Assembly (NCBI RefSeq): GCF_020911885.1
Contig: NZ_CP087132.1
Location: 1,860,001 to 1,924,000 of the forward strand
Reading direction: 5' to 3'
From: Flavobacterium acetivorans
GTDB lineage: Bacteria > Bacteroidota > Bacteroidia > Flavobacteriales > Flavobacteriaceae
Length of the DNA: 64,000 bases
The position numbers and the translations under genes are program-made. Of the stretch, positions 33,833-42,991 are shown piece by piece. The notes below the pieces were generated by a model. The model did no database searches and had not been told where the DNA came from. It saw only the letters and a program-made list of their open reading frames with translations. The stretch's first letter is position 1; the number at the start of each line of letters is the position of its first letter.

Positions 33833-33880
33833 AAAAAAAGGCCATTCGTTCCGATAGTTATCGGAAGAATGGCTTTTTTT
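33833..33880. terminator. Terminator between typA and the T9SS protein gene
   Basis: Outer arms GCCATTC / GAATGGC (33841-33847, 33867-33873) and inner arms TTCCGAT / ATCGGAA make a long stem with a one-base bulge. An A run precedes and a T run follows, so it can act on both converging transcripts. Confidence 0.9.
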
Positions 33881-33919
33881 ATGACTAATAATGAACTGCA
33901 AATTAGTCTTCTTTTGTAA

Positions 33920-36900
33920 TTATCTCTTTAAACTGAAATGTCCTTTGGCTTCTCTTCCATCTTCTAATTTTAAGGTGTACCAATAATCATCTGCTGATAA
34001 AGGTTGACCATTGAAAGTCCCATTCCATCCCTGGCTTGAAGGCTTTATTTGGGTCAGTAATTTTCCATAACGATCAAATATAAAAATGATAGCGTTGGTA
34101 TTGAAACCTGCCGATACTCCTTTTATATTCCAATAGTCATTATATCCATCATTGTTTGGTGTGAAAAATTTGGGAGCTCCAATGACAGCAATAGTTTTGC
34201 TAACAAGACCACAGGCATTTTTATCATTGATGAATATTTCATGAATCCCAGGAGGAACATTATCAAAGAAATTAGAGTCTTGGAATGGTCCATTTGGCGC
34301 GTCTATACTATATTCATATAAACCCTGACCAGATGCATTTACTGTTATTGTATTTACAGCTGTCAAATCTGAGATTAGAATTGAATCGACATGGGCTATA
34401 TCAGAAGCGGTAACATTTATTGTTCTGATTCTGCTGCAACCAAAACTTGTGGTAACCTCTACTTTGTAATTACCTTCAGTATTTACTCTTAGAGTTGGTT
34501 GTATTTCATTGGTTATGATTTGATTATCTTTCCACCAACTATAAGTGTAATCAGTTGTTGGCGAACCGTCATTTATTCCTGCGTCAAGTTGTACAAAAAA
34601 AGTAGGTAGGTTAGAACAGACTAATTCATCTTCAGTATGATCTTCATTAGTATTAATATTTGGTTTCGCATGAACTGTTAAAGTAATGTGTGGTCCTAAT
34701 CCATAGCAAGCATTGTCTAATGTACTTTCAACTCTAACCCAAATTTGTTGTTGGTTAGGGTAGCCTTCATTTCTATAATTGCTTGTATTGATAATCTCGT
34801 TTGCCTCTGCTAAGGCATCGGCTTCATTTCTATAATATTTTATAGAATAGGAGGAACTTGGTGAAGGAATAAAAGTGATAATGTCATTTGTAATGCTGCT
34901 AAAATCAAATGTAGAAATCCCATCAGTATCATCATGGATTGAATCTATATAATCGTCGCAATCTGAAAAATCACGTTGAAAAGTAGAAGGAATTTGAGTA
35001 TTGGATACAATTAAGTTTAATTGTGCGACGCTAATACAGCCATTTTGGTTTTCTACTCGAGCCCAAACTATTGCATTAGTACTCGTATAAGCGGTAGGCG
35101 TATTTATTTTGGTATTCAAATCAGCAGTATCGGCACCAATTTTTGTGGTATAATAGCTAAAAATTTCATTTAAATAATTAGTTGAAATAGCGTTGTTTTT
35201 TTCGGTTAAATTGAAGTCAGAAATTCCATCTGCATTATCATCACATTGAATAATTGAAGTAGGAGATGTAATAGGTAGATTATAGATCACTAAAGTTGTT
35301 TCTCCTGAAGTTAAACCACAGTAGTTTCCCGTTTTACTCAACTTAACGCGATATTTATAGCCATTCATAACTTTTGTTGTAGCAGCTATCAATAAGGAAT
35401 TTGTTGTGACTCCTGAATAAGTGGCATTATTTGAAAGGTCATTCCAAAGAGTTCCATTAGTTGAAACTTGCCATTGATAGATGCTTCCGCCGTTGTCAAC
35501 AAAAGAGATAGTAGCATCTTGAAATTCACAAGTTGCTGGAGCTGTTGGTTGTTGTGTTATTATTATAGGTGCTGTAATTAAGTATATGCTGTTTGGAGCT
35601 GTATAAGCTGTACTGCTTGTTACTTTTCCTTTTGCATCCACTGATAAAGGATTATTACCTAAATAACCATCATTATTTGGGTCAGAAAAACCGGCTTCAT
35701 TTACATCATTACATAAGTCATTGTCGCTGTCTAAATCACGATAATTTTTGATGCCATCCGAATCTGTGTCAGCAAGAGTATAATTTATAGTTCCGGAATC
35801 TGCCGATGTTTCAAGATTGTCAGAAAGACCATTTGTTCCAAAACTAGTTTGATTGCCATCAACAATTCCATCTGAATTTACATCAGTACCATTACTGCCG
35901 GATTCTTCTAAATCGAAAATTCCGTCGTTGTCACTATCTAAATCTCGATAGTCCGGGATGTTGTCATTATCGGTGTCTATTGGAATAAATCCTGGTTCGA
36001 AGGCATCGTCTAGTCCATTCTTATTAGCATCAATATTAGAAATAATAATGTTATTCGTTTGGGCTTCAACAGTGTCTAAAATACCATCATTATCACTGTC
36101 AATATCCAATAAATCAGGAATGCTGTCTGAATCGCTGTCAATTGTTTTCAGATGTTCTATGGCAAATGTAGCTTTGTTGTTATTGGTGTCAGATAAATTA
36201 TTGTGGACAAAAGTTAGCGAATTGGTTAGATACGTTTGAAATTTGAATGAACCACTTCCGGGAAATAAAGGGATTGTGCTTTTTAATCGGAATCGAATTT
36301 CAAAAGAAGAAAATTCTTTTACGCCACTTTCATAAATACCATCATAATTGGTGTCAATTAATAATTGGTCATTGGGATCGGTAACAGTAATTGTCTTATC
36401 TGTAGGGACACGGAGTGTAAAATCACCTTCGCTGTTCATTTGCTCATTTATAGGAGTTGATTGGTCAGAATCATCCTGCATAATATAGCTAAAGATTAGT
36501 GTTTCGGGTTGATTTAAGTTTAGGGTATAGGATGTAGTATTCATTTTTCCTACCGGCACTTCTGAAACAAAACCATATAGAGGTTTACCAATAATGTTTC
36601 CAGTACCACTTGTCTGGCCGGTGTATTCTGTGCCTAAAATCGGATTGGATTGGTTAATTAATAATTGATAAGCTTCATATCGGTTAGTGATACCGTCGTT
36701 GTCTAAATCGATATCAATATTATTATTAACTCCATCATTATCTGAATCATAAGGACAATTGCTTACAGGAATTTTATCTGAGAACACCGTAGAACCACAG
36801 CCTGAAATACTGCCTCTTACCTGGTAATAACCCGGCTCAGTGGGTTGGTAAGAATTGTTAGTTTCACCGGGGATTTCAGCATCATTTTTGAACCATTGGA

Positions 36901-38392
36901 AGGTGTCGTATGATGACAAAGTACTAATTTTTAAAATAACATTAGGGATGCATGCGGAATTAGTAAGAGCTAGTTTATCGCTAACAATTTCAGGTTTAGT
37001 ATCAAAACCGGAATAATAACCGCCATAGGTTGCGGCACCATTAGTGCCAAAATAGGAAACATAAAGCTGTTTGGTAGATTTTACGGAAATATTACCGGAT
37101 AAACTGTTAAGTGTATATCTGACGAATTTTGGATTTCCTGTAATTGCCACAGGCTGATTAGTGATTGAGTTGTTGTTTATTGTTACGGTAGCGCCAGCTT
37201 CAGTAACGATATTTAGTCCGCCATCAAAAATTATATTTCCAATAGATTGAATAAAAGGAATATTGTTCACACTATTTGGCGTAGCACAATTTAAGGGAGG
37301 TACAAAAAATAAGTTTTGATTGGCTGGTGGTTGATATATTGTTGGAAGGCCACCGGTACTTTGATAAGCGGCTACGTTTTCTGAAGCAGCAATATATAAA
37401 TTTCCGTTTATAAATTGACTACCGTCTAAAACAGTATATTCTCCTTCGCTTAACGTTGTAATTGGAGTGCCTGAGCCGTTTATGAAAATTTTAGTTTGAT
37501 CTGAACTGGCAATCAATAAAACTCGTTCTAATTCATCAGTTCCAAGTCCTTTTACAAAAATATATTCTTTACCAGTTTTTTCTAATGGGACTATTTGGTC
37601 AAATCCTACATCTCTGCCACTTGGTTGTCCCGTTTGTGGTCCCCCAGTTTGTAGAGCTGTGCTATTACTGCCTCCAAAAGAACCCGAATTGACTACTACA
37701 GGCTTGTCTGTTACTACAAGAGCGCCAATCATTTTAGAACTATTTGATGGAGTTGTATTCAGGGAGTTTTCCATTGCAAGTACGTAACTTTCATTCTTGT
37801 CTAAAGTAACCGTTATCGGCTCGTTTACGAGGATTCCATTAGAGAGAATTGTGCCGTTTGGAATATTAGAAATGCTTACCATAGTTCCATTTTCAGTTGA
37901 TAAAATCGATGCGAAATTAAGTAAGCTATCGTCAAAAAGAGGATTTAACATTGCTCCTAATCTAAATTCTTTCCCCAGAGCGCTATTTCCTTTGGAGACT
38001 AATCCACCGGCGTGATTATATCCGCCACTTCCATTTGATCCGGCATTAACTCTAACACTTACATAGATTAAATCTTCAGCTTCAATTAGGTATCCCTTAT
38101 TGTTTTGCTTTCCTATTTGTGCTTTAGGAACAAATAGTTGTGTGTTTATTCCTGTTCCAACGTTGAAGGTGTAAGGTGTGTCATTCTTGACGTTTGCTGT
38201 TATTGTGTTCCCGCCAATGGCTGTGATTTTAAATTTTACATTGACCGTGCTCGGAGTCGATATGTATAAATATTGATCTTGAGGTAAAGTATTGTATGCA
38301 GCAGTAATTGGAGGGATATAATGTGTTTTACTAAATTGAGCAAAGCAGTTTATCGATAAAAAAGTAAATATGATGAGTAATTTTTTTTTCAT
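33920..38392 (-). CDS. Large T9SS-secreted adhesin-like protein with type 3 thrombospondin repeats
   Basis: 1490 residues: signal peptide (FTFLSINCFAQ), an IgGFc-binding-like N-terminal region (SGSFGGSN, DQIVPLEKTGKEYIFVKGL), an Ig-like segment (TFQWFKNDAEIPG), then calcium-binding DxDxDG repeats at about 547-574 (DSDNDGVNNNIDIDLDNDG) and 754-910, more Ig-like/SprB-like parts, and a C-terminal type B gliding-motility sorting domain (FFTPNNDGYNDYWNIKG to GHFSLKR). It should be exported by the type IX system to the surface. The gene is 24 bases after a second cargo gene and probably co-transcribed. Confidence 0.9.
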   Translation of the reverse strand: MKKKLLIIFTFLSINCFAQFSKTHYIPPITAAYNTLPQDQYLYISTPSTVNVKFKITAIGGNTITANVKNDTPYTFNVGTGINTQLFVPKAQIGKQNNKGYLIEAEDLIYVSVRVNAGSNGSGGYNHAGGLVSKGNSALGKEFRLGAMLNPLFDDSLLNFASILSTENGTMVSISNIPNGTILSNGILVNEPITVTLDKNESYVLAMENSLNTTPSNSSKMIGALVVTDKPVVVNSGSFGGSNSTALQTGGPQTGQPSGRDVGFDQIVPLEKTGKEYIFVKGLGTDELERVLLIASSDQTKIFINGSGTPITTLSEGEYTVLDGSQFINGNLYIAASENVAAYQSTGGLPTIYQPPANQNLFFVPPLNCATPNSVNNIPFIQSIGNIIFDGGLNIVTEAGATVTINNNSITNQPVAITGNPKFVRYTLNSLSGNISVKSTKQLYVSYFGTNGAATYGGYYSGFDTKPEIVSDKLALTNSACIPNVILKISTLSSYDTFQWFKNDAEIPGETNNSYQPTEPGYYQVRGSISGCGSTVFSDKIPVSNCPYDSDNDGVNNNIDIDLDNDGITNRYEAYQLLINQSNPILGTEYTGQTSGTGNIIGKPLYGFVSEVPVGKMNTTSYTLNLNQPETLIFSYIMQDDSDQSTPINEQMNSEGDFTLRVPTDKTITVTDPNDQLLIDTNYDGIYESGVKEFSSFEIRFRLKSTIPLFPGSGSFKFQTYLTNSLTFVHNNLSDTNNNKATFAIEHLKTIDSDSDSIPDLLDIDSDNDGILDTVEAQTNNIIISNIDANKNGLDDAFEPGFIPIDTDNDNIPDYRDLDSDNDGIFDLEESGSNGTDVNSDGIVDGNQTSFGTNGLSDNLETSADSGTINYTLADTDSDGIKNYRDLDSDNDLCNDVNEAGFSDPNNDGYLGNNPLSVDAKGKVTSSTAYTAPNSIYLITAPIIITQQPTAPATCEFQDATISFVDNGGSIYQWQVSTNGTLWNDLSNNATYSGVTTNSLLIAATTKVMNGYKYRVKLSKTGNYCGLTSGETTLVIYNLPITSPTSIIQCDDNADGISDFNLTEKNNAISTNYLNEIFSYYTTKIGADTADLNTKINTPTAYTSTNAIVWARVENQNGCISVAQLNLIVSNTQIPSTFQRDFSDCDDYIDSIHDDTDGISTFDFSSITNDIITFIPSPSSSYSIKYYRNEADALAEANEIINTSNYRNEGYPNQQQIWVRVESTLDNACYGLGPHITLTVHAKPNINTNEDHTEDELVCSNLPTFFVQLDAGINDGSPTTDYTYSWWKDNQIITNEIQPTLRVNTEGNYKVEVTTSFGCSRIRTINVTASDIAHVDSILISDLTAVNTITVNASGQGLYEYSIDAPNGPFQDSNFFDNVPPGIHEIFINDKNACGLVSKTIAVIGAPKFFTPNNDGYNDYWNIKGVSAGFNTNAIIFIFDRYGKLLTQIKPSSQGWNGTFNGQPLSADDYWYTLKLEDGREAKGHFSLKR

Positions 38393-38409
38393 TTGCTAAA
38401 AATAGCAAA
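38392..38409. other. Small hairpin between the two T9SS cargo genes
   Basis: TTTGCTA and TAGCAAA enclose AAAA, in the 24-base gap between the two genes, touching the start codon of the downstream gene. It could tune translation of the large protein; this is inference. Confidence 0.4.
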
Positions 38410-38416
38410 ATAATTC

Positions 38417-40753
38417 TTATCTTTTTAACGAAAAATGTCCTTTAATGCTTTTTCCTTCTGCAAAATTTATGCTAAACCAATAATCATCCGATGGCAGTTT
38501 GTAACCATTAAAAGTACCATCCCAGCCAAGACTTGAAGGGGATAATTGTTTTAGTAGTTTTCCATAGCGATCAAAAATAGTAATTGTAGCTTTAGGGAAT
38601 AAATCTAGATTTTTAATTATCCATAAATCATTAAAACCATCACCGTTTGGAGTAAAAAAACGAGGATAATCTAATACGTAAAATTGAAAAGGAGCTGCGT
38701 TACCACAGCCGTTTTTATCTCTAGCGTAGGCCCAATAAGTTCCGGCGGCAATCCCATTGAATAAAGGACTATCTTGAAAATAGCTACCATCAATAGAAAA
38801 CTCATAATCTCCCGTTCCCGTATATTCTATTAAAGCTGAATTCTGATTTCCTGCAAAATCATTGACTTGAACATTTTTTATTGATGCTATTTCTGAAGCT
38901 ATTATGGTGAATTTTTTTGTTGCTTCGCAGCCGTTTGCACTTGTTACTTTTACAGAATAATTTCCTGGATTACTTATGTTAATCTCATTTGTTGTTTCTC
39001 CGGTATTCCATAAATAACTTAAAAAGCCAGCATTCACGGAAATATTTAGATTGCTATTAGCGCATAAGGCGATATTTTCTTGCTGAAAATTTGGAGGGTA
39101 AAATGAATTTACAACAAGGCTAACAGGGGTAATTCCATAACAATCAGATCCGTTAAGTACACCAGCATATATGGTTTGCCGGTAGGGAATTGTGTTTCTG
39201 AAAATTGTCGGCAATGCATTTCTTTCCAGATAGGCATCGTTTTGGTTCAAATAAAAGCCAACCGATATATTATTTCCTAAGCCTGAAAAAGCGCTTAAAG
39301 TAGCAATACTCACTAAATCAAATTGATAAATTCCGTCATCAGTTCCGTCGTCATCACAAACGACTATTGGCGCAAGTGGTGTGATGGTTTGGTTCGAAAT
39401 TCCGAGAGTCAATTGGGCATAATGGGCACAGCGGTAGCTGTCCAAAATTTTAGCAATTAGAATTTGATTATTAGCTTTGTTGTTATAGTTTTTTGGATTC
39501 TGAATTGGATTTAGATTATTTTGGGCATCAACAGTGTTTTCGTAAAAAACCATAGTGCCTAAATTACTATTGTTGTTTTTTAGGATAGGTTCTGCTCTTG
39601 TCAAATCAAAAATCGCAATTCCGTCCCCATTATCATCACATTGTATCAAGTTAGTATCTTGCAGTACAATTTCGGGCGTAAATTCGACTTTTATTTCACC
39701 CGAAGCAATACAGTTTGTACTTCCTAATTCTACTTCAACTCTATAAGTTCCTGTTTCTGTAGCTTGATAAGAAGGATTCGTTTCGCCAGCAATTGGAGTT
39801 AAGGAATTATCCTTGTACCATTTGTAAGCATAGCCTGGAGATAATTTAGTATCAATAATAAAGCTTTCGCCGAAACAAATTGTATTGTTAGGAGCAATTC
39901 GATCCGGACCTAAATCTATTTTTGAGGTAAAACTGCCTGCTTCGATAAAAATGGCTGAATCAAAATCTTTCGTTCCGTCATCAGCAACTACTAATTTTAT
40001 ATGGTAAGTTTTTCCGGGAATCACAGTTGTTTGCGCATTCATGACAACGGTTTGACCAGCGTAATTTATCGGACTGGTATTGGTTGGACTTGTATTTAAT
40101 TGTTCAAAATAGGTTTGATTTATTGCAGGACATCCTTTTTGTGTTCCGAAATTATCAGTAAAATTAATTAAGGGACGAATATTTGTCGATGAGACCGGAG
40201 TTGTAGTTCCAGGGAGTACGGCTAAATTTTGATAATTTCCCGTACTGCCTTTCTCTTTGATTAAAAAAACAAAAGCATCCGAAAGACGACAAGGAAAATC
40301 ATCTTGGTATTCATTGGAAGCAAATAAATAATTAAAACTGATGAAGTTTGTCAAAGGAATGAAATCGAATTCTAGTACTGTTGCATTTGTCGATCTAATA
40401 TCTAAGGTTTGGTCTAAATCAGGATCTCCTAGCCATAAATTACTACCACCTCCTTGGTTCCTCATAAAGGGGCCTTCAGAATTTTTACTACTCCAAGTAC
40501 TTAAAACGATACCCTCCGTAAAAGGGAAACTGCCCCCTTGATTATTGAAATAGCCATAACTATTTTGTCCGGGCGTAAAAATATCGCCTTTTACGCTTTC
40601 TCCAGAAATACTGATGCAAGAACTGTTATTTGTTAGTATTTGGGTAAGATCTGTTGCGTTTTTAGAATCGTCCACGCTGATAGCTTGTGCAAATACCAGC
40701 GTTGTATTGCAGAGGACTAAAATCCAAAATAAAATGATTTTTATACATTTCAT
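38417..40753 (-). CDS. T9SS-secreted protein with choice-of-anchor L domain
   Basis: 778 residues: signal peptide (ILVLCNTTLVFAQ), a choice-of-anchor L domain at about 25-275 (NSYGYFNNQGGSFPFTEGIV, FNYLFASNEYQDDFPC, DAFVFLIKE), Ig-like segments (GYAYKWYKDNSL, FLSYLWNTGETT), and a type B C-terminal sorting domain (FFTPNGDGFNDLWIIKN to KGHFSLKR). It is a surface or released protein exported by the type IX system. It leads the pair with the 1490-residue protein, sharing the same C-terminal signal. Confidence 0.9.
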   Translation of the reverse strand: MKCIKIILFWILVLCNTTLVFAQAISVDDSKNATDLTQILTNNSSCISISGESVKGDIFTPGQNSYGYFNNQGGSFPFTEGIVLSTWSSKNSEGPFMRNQGGGSNLWLGDPDLDQTLDIRSTNATVLEFDFIPLTNFISFNYLFASNEYQDDFPCRLSDAFVFLIKEKGSTGNYQNLAVLPGTTTPVSSTNIRPLINFTDNFGTQKGCPAINQTYFEQLNTSPTNTSPINYAGQTVVMNAQTTVIPGKTYHIKLVVADDGTKDFDSAIFIEAGSFTSKIDLGPDRIAPNNTICFGESFIIDTKLSPGYAYKWYKDNSLTPIAGETNPSYQATETGTYRVEVELGSTNCIASGEIKVEFTPEIVLQDTNLIQCDDNGDGIAIFDLTRAEPILKNNNSNLGTMVFYENTVDAQNNLNPIQNPKNYNNKANNQILIAKILDSYRCAHYAQLTLGISNQTITPLAPIVVCDDDGTDDGIYQFDLVSIATLSAFSGLGNNISVGFYLNQNDAYLERNALPTIFRNTIPYRQTIYAGVLNGSDCYGITPVSLVVNSFYPPNFQQENIALCANSNLNISVNAGFLSYLWNTGETTNEINISNPGNYSVKVTSANGCEATKKFTIIASEIASIKNVQVNDFAGNQNSALIEYTGTGDYEFSIDGSYFQDSPLFNGIAAGTYWAYARDKNGCGNAAPFQFYVLDYPRFFTPNGDGFNDLWIIKNLDLFPKATITIFDRYGKLLKQLSPSSLGWDGTFNGYKLPSDDYWFSINFAEGKSIKGHFSLKR

Positions 40754-40768
40754 AGCATCACAAAGATA

Positions 40769-41605
40769 CTATAAATCTCTATTTTTTAGTAATTTGAAAG
40801 ACATAAACACAAATAGGAAAGTCCAGATTAGAACAATAATGATTGATGAAAAATGAACATCATAATCTTTGAAATTGGCCACTCCAATTTGTTTTCCTAA
40901 GTTTTTGACTACTGATAATCTGGAAAAAGGTTCTACGATTAGATTCGACATAGATTCCAAAGGGAAGAATTGCGTAATATTATCGGCAAATTTACTGTCT
41001 GGGAATATTTTGAAATTCAATATTCCTTTGGCAATGCCTTCTAAAATATTCCAAACCAGTAAAAAACCAAGTGCAAATGCGGAACGTTTTACTAATATGC
41101 CTAAAAATAAACAGAAGGAGAAAAAACCAACTAATTTTATAAAGAAAGCCAGCAGATATTCTAAATCAGAGAAAACAATGCTTAGTTCCGTATAAGAGGA
41201 GAAACTGAATCCCAACATTAAACTCATGATAAAAACAAAAACCGTCGAGCAAAAAGAAAATAATACTACGGTGAGAAATTTAGAAAGGATAAATTCCTTT
41301 TTACTCATTCCGTCAATTAAGTTTTGTTTTAAAGTTCCGTAACTGTACTCGTTTGCCATCATAGAAACGATAACAATGGCCAAGAATAATTTTAAAATGG
41401 CAGCGATATAGGTGTTAAAGTGCCATATAAACGGGAAGTTGAATATGCCCATTTCGGCAAGATGAAATTTAAAAATGCCCAAATCAAATTTTATGGATGC
41501 GATTAGTGCTATAAAGGAAAGCAAGATGAAATAAGCCAATGTCAAAATTCGGCTGGCTTTGTTCATCCATATTTTTTGTAATTCTATTGAGAGTAATCTT
41601 TTCAT
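40769..41605 (-). CDS. ABC-2 type transporter permease
   Basis: 278 residues with six hydrophobic segments and the ABC-2 layout: LSIELQKIWMNKASRILTLA at the start, then MMANEYSYGTLKQNLIDGMSK, the permease motif contacting the ATPase. The ATP-binding gene is 11 bases upstream on the same strand. Such pairs export drugs, lipids or peptides or act in gliding; the substrate is unknown. The GldA/GldF-like gliding transporter is an alternative, but nothing here is specific for it. Confidence 0.88.
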   Translation of the reverse strand: MKRLLSIELQKIWMNKASRILTLAYFILLSFIALIASIKFDLGIFKFHLAEMGIFNFPFIWHFNTYIAAILKLFLAIVIVSMMANEYSYGTLKQNLIDGMSKKEFILSKFLTVVLFSFCSTVFVFIMSLMLGFSFSSYTELSIVFSDLEYLLAFFIKLVGFFSFCLFLGILVKRSAFALGFLLVWNILEGIAKGILNFKIFPDSKFADNITQFFPLESMSNLIVEPFSRLSVVKNLGKQIGVANFKDYDVHFSSIIIVLIWTFLFVFMSFKLLKNRDL

Positions 41606-41616
41606 GTTTGGCGGTT

Positions 41617-42525
41617 TTAAGAAGTTGGATTCGTGTTGTTTGTCAATTTTAAAAATTGCTCTTCCAGGCTGTTTTTACGTTTTACTAAATGCCCTAGATT
41701 GATGTTTCTTTCAAAAAGGAATTTGTTTAAAACGGCAGCTTCTAATTCGCTTTTCAAATAAACGAACACTTTTTCTTCTCCTTGTTTCACGCTCTCAACA
41801 GCGGGATGCGTTTTTAAGACTGCAATTAATTTTTCGGGATCTTCCGATTGCAATTCGAAGAAACCTTCGTTTGCCGAAATCCCATCCACTAAACCGGCAT
41901 ATAAAATTTGGCCTTTTCTTAAAACCACAACATGCGAACAAACTTTTTCTACTTCATCCAATAAATGGGAAGCAAGAAGAATCGTTGTGCCTCCGGCGGC
42001 AACTTGCTTGATGATATCTCTTATTTGATGAATTCCTTGTGGATCTAATCCGTTAGTTGGTTCATCTAAAATTAATATTTCAGGATCGTTCAAAAGGGCA
42101 GAGGCAATCGCTAAGCGTTGTTTCATTCCTAAAGAAAAAGTACTGAATTTGCTGTCTTTTCTTTCGTTTAAACCTACTAATTCCAGTTTCTCCTGAACTT
42201 TGCTATAACTGATGTTTTTTATTTTACATACTAATTGCAGGTTTTGCTGCGCCGTCATATAAGGGTAAAAATTAGGTCGCTCTATAATGGCGCCTACTTT
42301 TTTCAAAGCTTCATGCGTTTGCGTTTTACCGTCAAACCAGCTGTATTCTCCTGAAGTTTTATTGACTACATTTAAAACAATTCCTAATGTTGTTGACTTT
42401 CCGCTTCCGTTGGGGCCTAAAATACCATATACGTGTCCTTTTTTAATATCGAAAGTCACATCTTTTAGCGCCTGTAAATTGCCATAGCGTTTATTCAGAT
42501 TTTTAATAGAGAGAATGGTTTCCAA
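41617..42525 (-). CDS. ABC transporter ATP-binding protein
   Basis: 302 residues of the DrrA/CcmA-like class: Walker A GPNGSGKST, signature FSLGMKQRLAIA, Walker B ILILDEPTNGLDP and the H-loop LLASHLLDEVE. A C-terminal regulatory segment (about 225-300) is typical of ABC-2 exporters. It is 11 bases from the permease gene, so the two subunits are co-made. Confidence 0.94.
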   Translation of the reverse strand: METILSIKNLNKRYGNLQALKDVTFDIKKGHVYGILGPNGSGKSTTLGIVLNVVNKTSGEYSWFDGKTQTHEALKKVGAIIERPNFYPYMTAQQNLQLVCKIKNISYSKVQEKLELVGLNERKDSKFSTFSLGMKQRLAIASALLNDPEILILDEPTNGLDPQGIHQIRDIIKQVAAGGTTILLASHLLDEVEKVCSHVVVLRKGQILYAGLVDGISANEGFFELQSEDPEKLIAVLKTHPAVESVKQGEEKVFVYLKSELEAAVLNKFLFERNINLGHLVKRKNSLEEQFLKLTNNTNPTS

Positions 42526-42601
42526 GATGTTGTGTTTTTTAGTTTTTTATAGGACGAACAAATAGGAAAATTGTTACTCTTAATTGGTATTTAGTTTGGT
42601 A

Positions 42602-42991
42602 TTAGATCATTTTAGCCATTTCTTTCAATTTTTCGGCAGTAATAGGTTTCATAATATAGCCTTTCAAAAAAGCGTGTTTTTTAGCCATTTCGATATCAGC
42701 GGGATCAATGGATGAGGTGACGATAAAAATTGAAATTTCTTTTTTTATAGGTAATAAAATGAACTCATCCAGAAACTGCCATCCGTCCATAACGGGCATA
42801 TTCAAGTCAAGAAGGATTCCATCAGGTATTTTGTCATTGTCATTACTATTTTTTTTCAGTTCTTCTAGCGCTGATTGGGCATTGAAAAAAGCATCAACTT
42901 CATCACAAAATTGATTTTTTTGAATCAGCATGCTCATTAGTTTTACTGATAATTTATCATCGTCAATAATATAGAGTTTTTTATTTTTCAT
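42602..42991 (-). CDS. Single-domain response regulator (CheY-like)
   Basis: 129 residues, receiver domain only: IIDDDK, phospho-acceptor Asp62 in LLDLNMPVMDGW, VTSSIDP and YIMKPITAE. It overlaps the 3' end of the PAS kinase gene by 11 bases and is its likely partner. The sequence resembles the receiver at 29729-30139 (LDLNMPVMxGW, SSxDPxD), so the two kinase/receiver pairs are probably paralogous. Confidence 0.92.
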   Translation of the reverse strand: MKNKKLYIIDDDKLSVKLMSMLIQKNQFCDEVDAFFNAQSALEELKKNSNDNDKIPDGILLDLNMPVMDGWQFLDEFILLPIKKEISIFIVTSSIDPADIEMAKKHAFLKGYIMKPITAEKLKEMAKMI

